Shown here: piece by piece, positions 17,603-25,835 of the stretch
Position numbering within the stretch: position 1 is the first letter of the stretch
Layout of the letters: each line of letters starts with the position of its first letter
Assembly (NCBI GenBank): GCA_047612485.1
Contig: JBLGAT010000001.1
Span: 1-64,000, forward strand
DNA from: Sediminicola sp047612485
GTDB lineage: Bacteria; Bacteroidota; Bacteroidia; Flavobacteriales; Flavobacteriaceae
Length of the DNA stretch: 64,000 bases
Direction: 5' to 3'
Made by a program: the position numbers and the translations under genes
Notes under the pieces: model-generated
Seen by the model: only the letters and a program-made list of their open reading frames with translations
What the model was told of the DNA's origin: nothing
The model's database searches: none

Positions 17603-18667
17603 TTATGCCTTTCTCTCCAATTCGCTCATTACATCTACCAAAACTCCAACACTCTCCAATGATAGAGCATTGTACATAGATGCGCGGTAACCTCCCACAG
17701 ATCTATGTCCGCTTAGGCCATTGATGCCCGCCTCTTTCCACATGGCATCAAAAGCACCTTGGAGCTTATCATCAATAAGCGTAAATGTAGCGTTCATAGT
17801 AGATCTGTCCTCTTTTACGGAATACCCTTTGAATAAAGGATTTAGGTCTACTTCTGAATATAACAATTGTGCTTTTTTATTGTTAATCTCTTCGATGGCC
17901 GGAATACCACCTAAATTTTTTAACCATTCCAAGGTTAGCATGGAAACATATACCGGAAATACCGCAGGGGTATTGAACATGCTCTCTTTTGAAATATGGA
18001 CCTGATAATCCATCATGGAAGGAATCTTGCGGCTTACCTTTCCTAAGACCGATTCTTTAACAACTACCAAAGTAGTCCCAGCTGGACCCATATTTTTTTG
18101 GGCTCCCGCATAGATCAAGTCAAATTTAGAAAAGTCAAGTTGTCTGGAAAAAATATCAGAGCTCATATCACATACTAAGGGAACGTTCACCTTGGGAAAG
18201 TTTTTTATTTGCGTCCCATAAATGGTATTGTTAGAAGTTAGGTGCAGGTAGTCCAGATCATTGGGCACTCCGTACATCTTAGGAATAAAATTGTAGCCTT
18301 CTGATTTTGAAGAACCAACCTCTAGTACCTCACCGAATAGTTTGGCCTCCTTTATCGCTTTATCACTCCAAGTTCCAGTGTTGAGATAGCCTGCTTTTTT
18401 CTCTAATAAGTTATAGGCGGTCATGAGAAACTGTAGGCTTGCACCTCCCTGTAAAAAGAGGGCTTTATACCCTTTGTTTTCTAAACCTAATAGTTCCAAT
18501 GCTAAGGCTTGTGCCTTATCCATTACAGCCACAAAATCTTTACTGCGATGCGATATCTCTATGAGCGAAAGTCCAAGTCCATTGAAATCCTGGATGGCCT
18601 CGGCCGATTTAAGTATTACTTCTTGTGGAAGGACACATGGTCCTGCACTAAAATTATGTTTCTTCAT
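17603..18667 (-). CDS. serC: Phosphoserine aminotransferase
   Basis: PLP enzyme that converts 3-phosphohydroxypyruvate and glutamate to phosphoserine (and can serve pyridoxal phosphate synthesis). The N-terminal NFSAGPCVLP and ISHRSKDF are family hallmarks. The PLP lysine is Lys191 in YAGAQKNMGPAG. The C-terminal GLSGHRSVGGYRASMYNA is also diagnostic. Length 354 is normal. It sits 36 bp upstream of serA, so both serine-pathway enzymes are made together. The LuxC-type reductase gene lies 69 bp upstream of it. Confidence 0.97.
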   Translation of the reverse strand: MKKHNFSAGPCVLPQEVILKSAEAIQDFNGLGLSLIEISHRSKDFVAVMDKAQALALELLGLENKGYKALFLQGGASLQFLMTAYNLLEKKAGYLNTGTWSDKAIKEAKLFGEVLEVGSSKSEGYNFIPKMYGVPNDLDYLHLTSNNTIYGTQIKNFPKVNVPLVCDMSSDIFSRQLDFSKFDLIYAGAQKNMGPAGTTLVVVKESVLGKVSRKIPSMMDYQVHISKESMFNTPAVFPVYVSMLTLEWLKNLGGIPAIEEINNKKAQLLYSEVDLNPLFKGYSVKEDRSTMNATFTLIDDKLQGAFDAMWKEAGINGLSGHRSVGGYRASMYNALSLESVGVLVDVMSELERKA

Positions 18668-18736
18668 GAGTGGTGAAATGTTTATGTGGTAAAGTTCAAT
18701 AATTATGACGAAAATAAAGGGTATAATCTTCTAATT

Positions 18737-19798
18737 TTATGCATTTATCAGAAATTCTACGGTATCCACACCGTCTGCATAGTCAGATAAGCTTGGATTC
18801 TGTGTTTCTCCAAATGCAATTTCTGCATCTAAAATTCCTTTACTAACGACGCATTGTATTTTTTCCTTTTCAGCATCAAGTTTTAATTTCAACGCTTCCA
18901 ATGAATCATATAACTCATAAAACACGGTGGCAATAGGAGAGGAATAGCTTTTATCCTCCTTGAGCATCAAAAAGCCATTATCGAGCAATTTGTAATCACT
19001 CATTAAATATACCGCCTTGTTATAATCATAATTGTTGGCGTACTTCACTTGATTGATTATGGGATTATAAGAATATATCGCTTCAAAAAAGAAGTCAAAA
19101 TTGTAGTTTTTGGGCACATAAAATTTAGAGACACTTCTGCAGCCAAGCCCGTAATATCTAAAAATATCCTCTCCCAGGGCCTGTAATTCTTCGGCGGTTT
19201 CATTACCGGTTAAAACGGCCAAGGAATTCCTGTTTCTTCTGATAATATTTGGTTTATTTCCAAAATAATGCTCAAAATATCTAGCGGTATTATCACTTCC
19301 AGTAGCAACCACGGCATCAAAGCCCTCCATTTTTCCTTCGGTAACAACCATTTCATTTTTGAGGGTAGGGGCAAGGAAGGTTAAATATTTTATAACGAAC
19401 GGCAGTAAAACATGGTCATTGGAGGATAATTTTATTAATGCCCTATTCCCCGTTAAAATAGTTACCATGAAATCATGAAAACCTACCAAGGGAATATTGC
19501 CGGCCATTATTAAAGCTACAGTTTTAGGTTTGTTTTGATCAATATTATAGTCTGATAGCCATTTATTAAGATTTTCCTTGGTCAACACTTTCCCCCATTT
19601 TTCAAGACAAAACAGTATGTTTTCCTTAATGAACCATCCATTTTTATGTCCCGCCAATACAATAGTTTCATCAAATTCCAAAAACCATTCGTTAGCGGTT
19701 TCTTGATTGTGGTCACTATTTTTCGAAAATTCACAAAACCCACGGAATAAACCACCAAGTTTAACAAATGCTTCTAATCTCAGTTCAAGCTCAGTCAT
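18737..19798 (-). CDS. Acyl-CoA reductase, LuxC domain
   Basis: A 353-residue protein of the LuxC-like acyl-CoA reductase family. Recognisable are KTVALIMAGNIPLVGFHDFM (nucleotide-binding start), FDAVVATGSDNTARYFEHYF, and RRNRNSLAVLTG followed by GLGCRSVSKFYVP, whose Cys is the probable acyl-accepting nucleophile. In flavobacteria this gene stands beside ferredoxin and the serC-serA genes, as here, where its physiological role is unknown. It heads the minus-strand run serC-serA-DUF937 and is divergent from the ferredoxin gene across a 65-bp promoter region. Confidence 0.85.
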   Translation of the reverse strand: MTELELRLEAFVKLGGLFRGFCEFSKNSDHNQETANEWFLEFDETIVLAGHKNGWFIKENILFCLEKWGKVLTKENLNKWLSDYNIDQNKPKTVALIMAGNIPLVGFHDFMVTILTGNRALIKLSSNDHVLLPFVIKYLTFLAPTLKNEMVVTEGKMEGFDAVVATGSDNTARYFEHYFGNKPNIIRRNRNSLAVLTGNETAEELQALGEDIFRYYGLGCRSVSKFYVPKNYNFDFFFEAIYSYNPIINQVKYANNYDYNKAVYLMSDYKLLDNGFLMLKEDKSYSSPIATVFYELYDSLEALKLKLDAEKEKIQCVVSKGILDAEIAFGETQNPSLSDYADGVDTVEFLINA

Positions 19799-19802
19799 TA
19801 TC

Positions 19803-19833
19803 TTTGTATAGTGTTTTAATAGGTTTACCTTTG
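19803..19833 (+). promoter_or_regulatory. Promoter of the ferredoxin gene, both elements
   Basis: Bacteroidota-type promoter: -33 TTTG at 19803-19806, then 19 bases, then -7 TACCTTTG at 19826-19833 (consensus TAnnTTTG). The predicted start of transcription is about 19839, giving a 5' leader of about 25 bases before the ATG at 19864. Confidence 0.7.
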
Positions 19834-19835
19834 TG

Positions 19836-19843
19836 CAAAAGTA
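19836..19843 (-). promoter_or_regulatory. Candidate -7 element for the LuxC-type reductase gene
   Basis: The minus strand reads TACTTTTG, a perfect TAnnTTTG, about 38 bases before the reductase ATG. I see no well-spaced -33 TTG. It lies two bases from the ferredoxin -7 element on the other strand. Confidence 0.5.
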
Positions 19844-19863
19844 AGCAATAGAAAAAGAAATTT

Positions 19864-20214
19864 ATGGCAATTATAATAACTGATGAATGTATAAATTGTG
19901 GGGCATGTGAACCGGAATGTCCAAACACTGCGATTTATGAAGGGGCAGATGACTGGAGATATAGCGACGGCACTTCTTTGAAAGGTAAAGTCGTTTTGCC
20001 AAATGGCTCCGAAGTGGATGCAGATGAAGTTCAAGAGCCAATAAGTGATGAAATTTATTATATTTCCCCAGATAAGTGTACGGAATGTATGGGCTTCCAT
20101 GAAGAACCCCAATGTGCCGCAGTATGCCCGGTAGATTGTTGTGTTCCAGATGACAGTCATGTGGAGACAGAAGAAGAATTACTTGCAAAGCAGCGATTTA
20201 TGCACCCAGACTAA
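19864..20214 (+). CDS. Ferredoxin with two 4Fe-4S clusters
   Basis: A 116-residue cytoplasmic electron carrier. Cluster motif 1 is CINCGACEPEC with Cys9, 12, 15 and Cys19. Cluster motif 2 is CTECMGFHEEPQCAAVC with Cys72, 75, 84 and 88; two more Cys follow at 92-93 (PVDCC). The eight-residue gap between the second and third Cys of motif 2 is the Alvin-type insertion of bacterial 2[4Fe-4S] ferredoxins. A ~50-residue acidic insert separates the motifs. It is divergent from the LuxC-type reductase gene, with which it is commonly adjacent in this phylum. Which enzymes it serves is unknown. Confidence 0.93.
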   Translation: MAIIITDECINCGACEPECPNTAIYEGADDWRYSDGTSLKGKVVLPNGSEVDADEVQEPISDEIYYISPDKCTECMGFHEEPQCAAVCPVDCCVPDDSHVETEEELLAKQRFMHPD

Positions 20215-20233
20215 GGGAATTAAGTAAGAGATT

Positions 20234-20266
20234 AAAAGATCCCAAGCGTAAGTTTGGGATCTTTTT
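20234..20266. terminator. Two-way terminator between ferredoxin and methyltransferase genes
   Basis: A 12-bp perfect stem AAAAGATCCCAA/TTGGGATCTTTT with an 8-base loop, flanked by A and T runs on both sides. It lies between convergent genes and touches the stop codon of the methyltransferase gene. Confidence 0.85.
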
Positions 20267-21008
20267 ATTTCTTCTTTCTAGCTATTACCACAAAAGTATC
20301 AAAGGCGTAGGAAAGACGATCTTTAATTTCCATTACTTCAAAACCTTCTTTATTTAGTGCTGACCTTATTTCAGTTTCTGTAAAGACCTTGAAAGAAATA
20401 GTTTCTTTTCCCAAAAACTGATTATTTGCACATCTTTGTTCATAGTAGGAGGATTTCCAGTGAATTATAGTTGGTTCTTTTTCATTGGGGTACCATTCAG
20501 AAGTTCTAATGTACTCCATATGATCCACATTGGATTTGTGAATTACCTTTCGATTTTTCTGTATATAAGGGATAAACTTGTTCCCGTCAATACAATCAAA
20601 AATCAAATATCCTTTTGTATTTATCACATTGTAAATGCACTTAAAAGTGCTCAAAATATCATCACTTGTGAGCAGGTAGCTGGTTGGTCTTCCAGTTATT
20701 AGGGCGGCATCAATTTTTTTATCTAAATTGAAATTTCGCATATCCCCTTGGATAAAATGCCCATTAGGAAATTTTTGCCGTGCTATGGAGAGCATATGGT
20801 CACTATAATCCATACCCAAGTACTCCTGAAAATTTGAAGTGAATTTAGTAGACAAGTTCCCTGTTCCTCATCCTATCTCCAAAACAGATCGTACATGGTT
20901 TGATTGACAGATATCTGAGTAAAACCGGTATTCCTCAGCATAGTCAATAAACCCTTGATACATTTTGTCGAAAACCTTGGATAATTTAGGTCCGTATAAG
21001 TTGCTCAT
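20265..21008 (-). pseudogene. SAM-dependent methyltransferase gene with in-frame TGA in motif I
   Basis: Reading from the ATG at 21008 gives MSNLYGPKLSKVF, then VLEIG-TGA-GTGNLS, and one open frame to 20265 (247 codons). The TGA (20868-20870, codon 47) stands exactly where class I methyltransferases have the Cys of motif I (EIGCGTG), one base from TGC or TGT. The rest is intact: YLGMDYSDHMLSIARQKFP, GDMRNFNLDKKIDAALITGR, and a C-terminal substrate region ending VVIARKKK. A restart at the TTG at 20855 would give 196 residues lacking the SAM-binding motif. No other damage is seen, so this is a very recent nonsense change, a sequencing error, or (unlikely) recoding. Confidence 0.8.
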
Positions 21009-21019
21009 ATTACCAATAA

Positions 21020-21049
21020 AAAAAGCTACCTAAAAATAGGTAGCTTTTT
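21020..21049. terminator. Terminator downstream of the 933-residue TonB receptor
   Basis: A perfect 11-bp stem AAAAAGCTACC/GGTAGCTTTTT around an 8-base loop. It lies 22 bases after the receptor stop on the minus strand and could also stop plus-strand transcripts. Confidence 0.8.
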
Positions 21050-21070
21050 CCATTAAATTAGTTGTGTTTT

Positions 21071-23872
21071 CTAGAATTTGTAATTCACAGAAAAATTCAA
21101 CATGGTTCCCAATTGACTAAAATGGTACCCATCGTAGGTCATCTGAGAATAACGTTGGTTAAACGTAATCAAATTAGACTGATTTTGTACTTGAGCTGCA
21201 TCTGCCAAAATTGCATCTCCAGCAGCATTCTTAGATTTAAAACTCCACTCAGGTAATACATCCAATATGTTGTTGATATTCAGTGCAATAGTTAGTTTGT
21301 TAGTTGCACTAAAATTAATCCCCAAATCGGTTACAATTTTTGGAGTAAACTCTGTAAATATATTATTATCCAATCCTTGTTGCTGAAACGTAGTCTTACC
21401 AAAATAAGTATTGTTTAAGGAGAAACCAAACTTGTTAATGTCATAATTAGCTCCTAAGATCCATTTTGTTACCGGTCTAGAAGTAAAGAATAAGGCTTCT
21501 TGCGTTTCATTCACAACAGACTGTCCAGCATTGGCAACTAAAGGAATGTCTTTAACTGCTCCATCACGTTCGTTTTGAATAGTGTAGTTTCCAGATAAGT
21601 TTAAATCTAGTAAACCTTCACCTAATATAATATTATCATAGCTTAATACTACATCAATACCAGATGTTTTGGTGTCAATTGCATTTGAAAAGAAGCTTAC
21701 ATCACTTAAGTTATTAGAAGCTAAAAGAATATCCAAAGGATTTGTATCATCACCAGTAGCACTTATTTCAGCGCCTAATACAATCCGGTCTTTAACAGCA
21801 ATGTTATAATAATCAAAAGTATAACTAAATTGACTCGCAATTTTACCACCAAAACCAATTGTGAAATTTTGAGATGTTTCGGCATCCAATTGAGGAATAC
21901 CCAATAATTTAGCCTGGGTAGAAACATTATTAATTAAACCACCTACTTGGATGCCTTGACCAGGAATAAAGCTATACTGTGCTTTTTGAGTATAAATTTG
22001 GTGTAGGGTAGGAGCTCTGAACCCAGAAGAAATTGAACCTCTTAAGGTAAAGGCATCACTTACTTTATAACGAGAACTAAATTTGTATACAAAAGCATTA
22101 CCAAAATCAGAATAGTTTTCTGTCCTTACGGTACCACTAAGTAAAAAAGCATCTGTGACGTCATAATCTAAACTGAAATACCCACCAATGTTGTATCTGT
22201 TAAATTTGCCTGAGTTTTGAGGAGAAGCTCCCGCAAATGAATCGGCCCCACCACCATCATAAGAAGCTAGTTCACCTTCTATGACTTCAAAGGTTTCTGT
22301 TCTAAATTCGGCACCAACACCAATACTTACTTTATCAGAGAGTAGTCTCGAAATATCAATATTTCCAACATTATGAGAGAAAGCAGTTCCTCCTGGATCG
22401 AATGATTGCTGACTATTTGTTCGGTACAATTCTGAACCTTCAGTAATTTCACCATCATCTACAGAGCCATTTCCATTTGCATCTATGAATACTGAAGGAG
22501 AGTAAACTACATTTCGGTTATGGGTTTGATTCACTTTATAAGTTTGTAAGTTGCCACCAGTAGTAAAACTTGCATCAACATTCCAATCGTTAATAGTTGA
22601 TTTAAAACCAATAGTTGCATTATAATCACTTAACAGCCCTTCAAAGGTTGGTACATAACCATCATACCCATTTGGATTATTTGGATTATCACCAGGAAAA
22701 AAATCTGCTAGATATGGAAAACCACCATCTTCATAAGGATCAGCAGTTCTCCAATATGGAGTTCTATAGTTGGCAAAACTATTTACGCTTTTATAAACAT
22801 ATGCAGCATTAGCATAAAGTTCTGTGTTTTCACTAAGGTCATAACCAAAGTTCAGAGAGAATTTAGCAGCCGCTGTTTCAGGAGAACCATTGATATTTCC
22901 TGCATCTGGCCTTCGACCTAAAAACTCTTGTACATCTGCTATATCAGCACCAAAATCTGCAGCTTCACCAGCTGCATTTACTGTACCTGGTCTATTTGCA
23001 AGATTTACTTTAGATAGATCTATTGTGTAATTTACAAAGCCTTTATCTTCGCCAATAGTACTGCCATTATTTACGGCAACACCAAACATTTCGCCATCAC
23101 CTTCAGAGGTAATACCTGTTCTAATTGTAGCGGAACCTTCATTAGGACTATCTTTTAGTATAATGTTCATTACACCGGCTATGGCATCTGAACCATATTG
23201 TGCAGAAGCTCCATCTCTTAATATTTCAACTCTTTTGATGGCGTCTGTAGGGATAGCTGAGATATCAGCACCTGTTTCACCACGTCCTGGAGAGGTTTGG
23301 GTGTATAATAAAGCACTAAGATTCTTTCTTTTTCCATTGATTAAGATCAACGTTCTACTTGGTCCCATATTCCTTATTTCATAAGGATCCAATAAAGAGG
23401 TTGCATCGTTTACCGGGGTTTGTACCGTGTTAAAAGATGGGATTCTGTACTGTAATGCCTTATCAAAGGTCATTTGTCCAGTGGAAGTCAATTCTTTAGC
23501 ACCTATCACATCTACAGGTAATGGGGTGTCCGCATTACTTCTAGGTGCCGTACGTGAACCAACCACAATAAATTCTTCCAGTTGCATACCTTCTGCAAGA
23601 ACCACGTTAATAGTAGATTGGCCGCTTACCTTTATTTCAGTAGTGGCAAATCCTACATAACTGAATACCAATGTGGCATTATCTGCTACAGATATTTCAT
23701 AGTTTCCATCAAAATTGGTTGATGTTCCGTTAGATGTACCTTTTTCCACAATGTTCACTCCTGCTAAGGGCAAACCTGCATCATCCTTCACAGTTCCACT
23801 TACGGAAGTCTGTGAAAAAGCAGTTGAGAAACTGAATAATAGAAATGCTGAAATAGCATATGTTAATCTCAT
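21071..23872 (-). CDS. TonB-dependent outer membrane receptor
   Basis: A 933-residue outer membrane transporter. The signal peptide (1-21) ends STAFSQ. A carboxypeptidase-regulatory-like domain follows (SVSGTVKDDAGLPLAGVNIV and YEISVADNATLVFSYVGF), then the plug with TPLPVDVIGAKELTSTG and RVEILRDGASAQYGSDAIAG (about 110-245). The barrel fills the rest and ends FSVNYKF. It lacks a partner SusD gene, so it is not a SusCD pair; the plug resembles those of iron/cobalamin or similar receptors, but no substrate can be assigned. It is a single-gene unit between a terminator and a 377-bp upstream gap. Confidence 0.92.
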   Translation of the reverse strand: MRLTYAISAFLLFSFSTAFSQTSVSGTVKDDAGLPLAGVNIVEKGTSNGTSTNFDGNYEISVADNATLVFSYVGFATTEIKVSGQSTINVVLAEGMQLEEFIVVGSRTAPRSNADTPLPVDVIGAKELTSTGQMTFDKALQYRIPSFNTVQTPVNDATSLLDPYEIRNMGPSRTLILINGKRKNLSALLYTQTSPGRGETGADISAIPTDAIKRVEILRDGASAQYGSDAIAGVMNIILKDSPNEGSATIRTGITSEGDGEMFGVAVNNGSTIGEDKGFVNYTIDLSKVNLANRPGTVNAAGEAADFGADIADVQEFLGRRPDAGNINGSPETAAAKFSLNFGYDLSENTELYANAAYVYKSVNSFANYRTPYWRTADPYEDGGFPYLADFFPGDNPNNPNGYDGYVPTFEGLLSDYNATIGFKSTINDWNVDASFTTGGNLQTYKVNQTHNRNVVYSPSVFIDANGNGSVDDGEITEGSELYRTNSQQSFDPGGTAFSHNVGNIDISRLLSDKVSIGVGAEFRTETFEVIEGELASYDGGGADSFAGASPQNSGKFNRYNIGGYFSLDYDVTDAFLLSGTVRTENYSDFGNAFVYKFSSRYKVSDAFTLRGSISSGFRAPTLHQIYTQKAQYSFIPGQGIQVGGLINNVSTQAKLLGIPQLDAETSQNFTIGFGGKIASQFSYTFDYYNIAVKDRIVLGAEISATGDDTNPLDILLASNNLSDVSFFSNAIDTKTSGIDVVLSYDNIILGEGLLDLNLSGNYTIQNERDGAVKDIPLVANAGQSVVNETQEALFFTSRPVTKWILGANYDINKFGFSLNNTYFGKTTFQQQGLDNNIFTEFTPKIVTDLGINFSATNKLTIALNINNILDVLPEWSFKSKNAAGDAILADAAQVQNQSNLITFNQRYSQMTYDGYHFSQLGTMLNFSVNYKF

Positions 23873-24249
23873 GTTATATTATTTAGGCGTTAATATGTGC
23901 CCAAAATACTAAAAATAAACCCAATTAACATTTTTTTATGAAAATTATTGAATTTATAAATTTTTTTTACCGTATAGTATTTTCTATAATGGATAATTAT
24001 TAATCTCGAAATTTTTGACTTTGATTTTTGTAAAATAGCTACTGTAATTTTCATTGCAACTTCAAATTAATTTAGTTAGATACTACTTGTGTGTTGCTTA
24101 TTACTTCTAATTTCCTAATTGTAATGATTAGCATCATTATTTCTAATCCTACTATACTCCAATTATTAAGGGCACAATATTGTTTCATTAATTCATGATC
24201 AAAAAGTTCCTTTTAAGGACTATATTTGCACCCTTAAAATAACGAAAGA
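23873..24249. other. Divergent intergenic region, TonB receptor / ychF
   Basis: This 377-bp AT-rich stretch separates divergent genes. Apart from the ychF -7 element at 24221 I see no gene, RNA or strong hairpin. Near 23900 the minus strand has only an imperfect -7 match for the receptor gene. Confidence 0.5.
24221..24228 (+). promoter_or_regulatory. -7 promoter element of ychF
   Basis: TATATTTG, a perfect TAnnTTTG, 22 bases before the ychF ATG. No clear -33 TTG at the right distance. Confidence 0.55.
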
Positions 24250-25344
24250 ATGAAAGCAGGTATCGTAGGATTGCCAAATGTTGGCAAATCAACACTTTTC
24301 AATTGTTTGTCCAATGCCAAAGCACAAAGTGCAAATTTTCCTTTTTGTACCATAGAACCTAATATAGGAGTAGTTAATGTTCCAGATGCTAGGTTAGAAA
24401 AATTGGAGTCATTGGTGAATCCAGAAAGGGTCTTGCCCGCTACAGTTGAAATTGTAGATATAGCAGGTTTGGTAAAAGGTGCTAGTAAAGGTGAGGGCCT
24501 CGGCAATCAATTCCTTGGAAATATTCGCGAAACTGATGCAATTCTTCATGTATTGAGATGTTTTGACGATGATAATATTGTTCATGTGGACGGTTCCATT
24601 AATCCTATCAGAGATAAAGAGACCATCGACATGGAATTGCAATTAAAAGATCTGGAGACGGTTGACAAGAAACTTGAAAAAGTAAAACGTGCAGCTAAAA
24701 CAGGTAACAAGGAGGCTCAAAAAGAAGAAGCTGTCCTTTTAAAGATAAAGCAAGGATTGGAAGCTGGGGTTTCCATACGTGCCATTGAATTCAGTAAAGA
24801 CGACAGAAATGAATTTGTAAAACCATTGCAATTCATCACCGACAAACCGGTAATGTACGTTTGTAATGTAGATGAAGAGTCAGCAACTTCTGGTAACAGT
24901 TATGTTGATAAGGTAATGGAAGCGGTTAAAGACGAGAATGCAGAAGTAATCTTTTTAGCGGTAGGTACGGAAGCCGATATTACCGAACTGGAAACCTATG
25001 AAGAGCGACAAATGTTTTTGGAAGACCTTGGTCTTACAGAGCCAGGATCTGCCAAATTGATTCGCGGTGCTTATAAATTATTGAACCTCGAAACCTATTT
25101 TACGGCAGGGGTAAAAGAAGTGCGGGCATGGACCATTCCTGTTGGAGCCACAGCACCACAAGCAGCTGGGGTTATCCATACCGATTTTGAGAAAGGATTT
25201 ATCCGTGCCGAAGTGATTGCCTATGAGGATTTTGTTGCCTTGGGAAGTGAGGCCAAAGTAAAAGAGGCCGGTAAAATGAAAGTAGAGGGCAAGGAATACA
25301 TTGTTAAGGACGGTGATGTTATGCACTTCCGTTTTAATGTATAA
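24250..25344 (+). CDS. ychF: Redox-regulated ATPase YchF (Obg-related)
   Basis: A universally conserved Obg-family P-loop ATPase that binds ribosomes and takes part in stress responses. The 364 residues start with the G1 motif GLPNVGKSTLFN (6-17), followed by the switch region PFCTIEPNIGVV, G3 DIAGLVKGASKGEG, and CNVDE in place of the GTP-specific NKxD, which fits its ATP preference. A coiled-coil segment lies in the middle and a TGS domain at the C-terminus (VKEVRAWTIPVGATAPQAAG, DVMHFRF). Directly behind its stop begins the remnant of an acyl-CoA carboxylase gene. Confidence 0.97.
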   Translation: MKAGIVGLPNVGKSTLFNCLSNAKAQSANFPFCTIEPNIGVVNVPDARLEKLESLVNPERVLPATVEIVDIAGLVKGASKGEGLGNQFLGNIRETDAILHVLRCFDDDNIVHVDGSINPIRDKETIDMELQLKDLETVDKKLEKVKRAAKTGNKEAQKEEAVLLKIKQGLEAGVSIRAIEFSKDDRNEFVKPLQFITDKPVMYVCNVDEESATSGNSYVDKVMEAVKDENAEVIFLAVGTEADITELETYEERQMFLEDLGLTEPGSAKLIRGAYKLLNLETYFTAGVKEVRAWTIPVGATAPQAAGVIHTDFEKGFIRAEVIAYEDFVALGSEAKVKEAGKMKVEGKEYIVKDGDVMHFRFNV

Positions 25345-25835
25345 TTATCCTTTTGGTTTTCATGCAGGATGTGTGACCGGTTTTATGGTGATCAGTAAAA
25401 GTTAACATTAAAGACGGTACGAAGATGGTCAATGCCGTGCGAAGTTCAGTGGTTCCAAAATTTACCGTTGTAATTGGAAACAGCTAATGGGCCGGTAATT
25501 ATGCCATGTGCGGAAAGACCTATAACCCACGGCTGATCTTAGCATGGCCCAGTGCTGAATGGGCAATGATGAGAGGTGATTCGGCGGCTAAGGTGTTCCT
25601 GCAAATCGATAAGGCCTCCCTAAAAAAAAGGGGAAAACTATTTCCTATAAAAATGTCCTGTTCAATAAGATAAAACAACGTTATGACCAACAAGTATCGC
25701 CTTATTCTGCGGCTGAAAGGCTTTGGACCGATACATCGACTCGTTGGAAATCCGAAAATGGATCAAAATGGGGATAGAAGCTGCCGACCATGCCCCATCT
25801 ATAAACCATTAAATATAAGCATTTTACAAGCGTAT
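25345..25835 (+). pseudogene. Fossil of an acyl-CoA carboxylase beta subunit gene (MccB/PccB type)
   Basis: Broken frames carry the C-terminal third of a biotin-dependent carboxyltransferase. In order: VFMQDV..TGFMV, IKDGTKMVNAVRSSVVPKF then TVVIGNS-stop-WAGNYAMCGK (family NSYGAGNYAMCGK), YNPRLILAWPSAEWAMMRGD, AAKVFLQIDKASLKKRG, LFNKIKQRYDQQVSPYSAAE, RKWIKMGIEAADHAP and PIYKPLNISILQA. At least four frame changes and several stops are present, and the first two thirds of the gene are gone. The remnant begins right after the ychF stop and ends at the stop of the opposite-strand gene. Family assignment is firm. Methylcrotonyl-CoA carboxylase is the best guess for the ancestor. Confidence 0.85.

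Noticed and set aside
20868..20870. Selenocysteine at the methyltransferase TGA
   Set aside because: No evident downstream SECIS-like hairpin and no sign of Sec genes; a one-base nonsense change or error is simpler. Kept as a testable alternative in the findings.
21071..23872. SusC/SusD polysaccharide system
   Set aside because: The receptor has a regulatory-like domain and plug but no susD neighbour and is followed by a terminator, so a SusCD pair is not supported.
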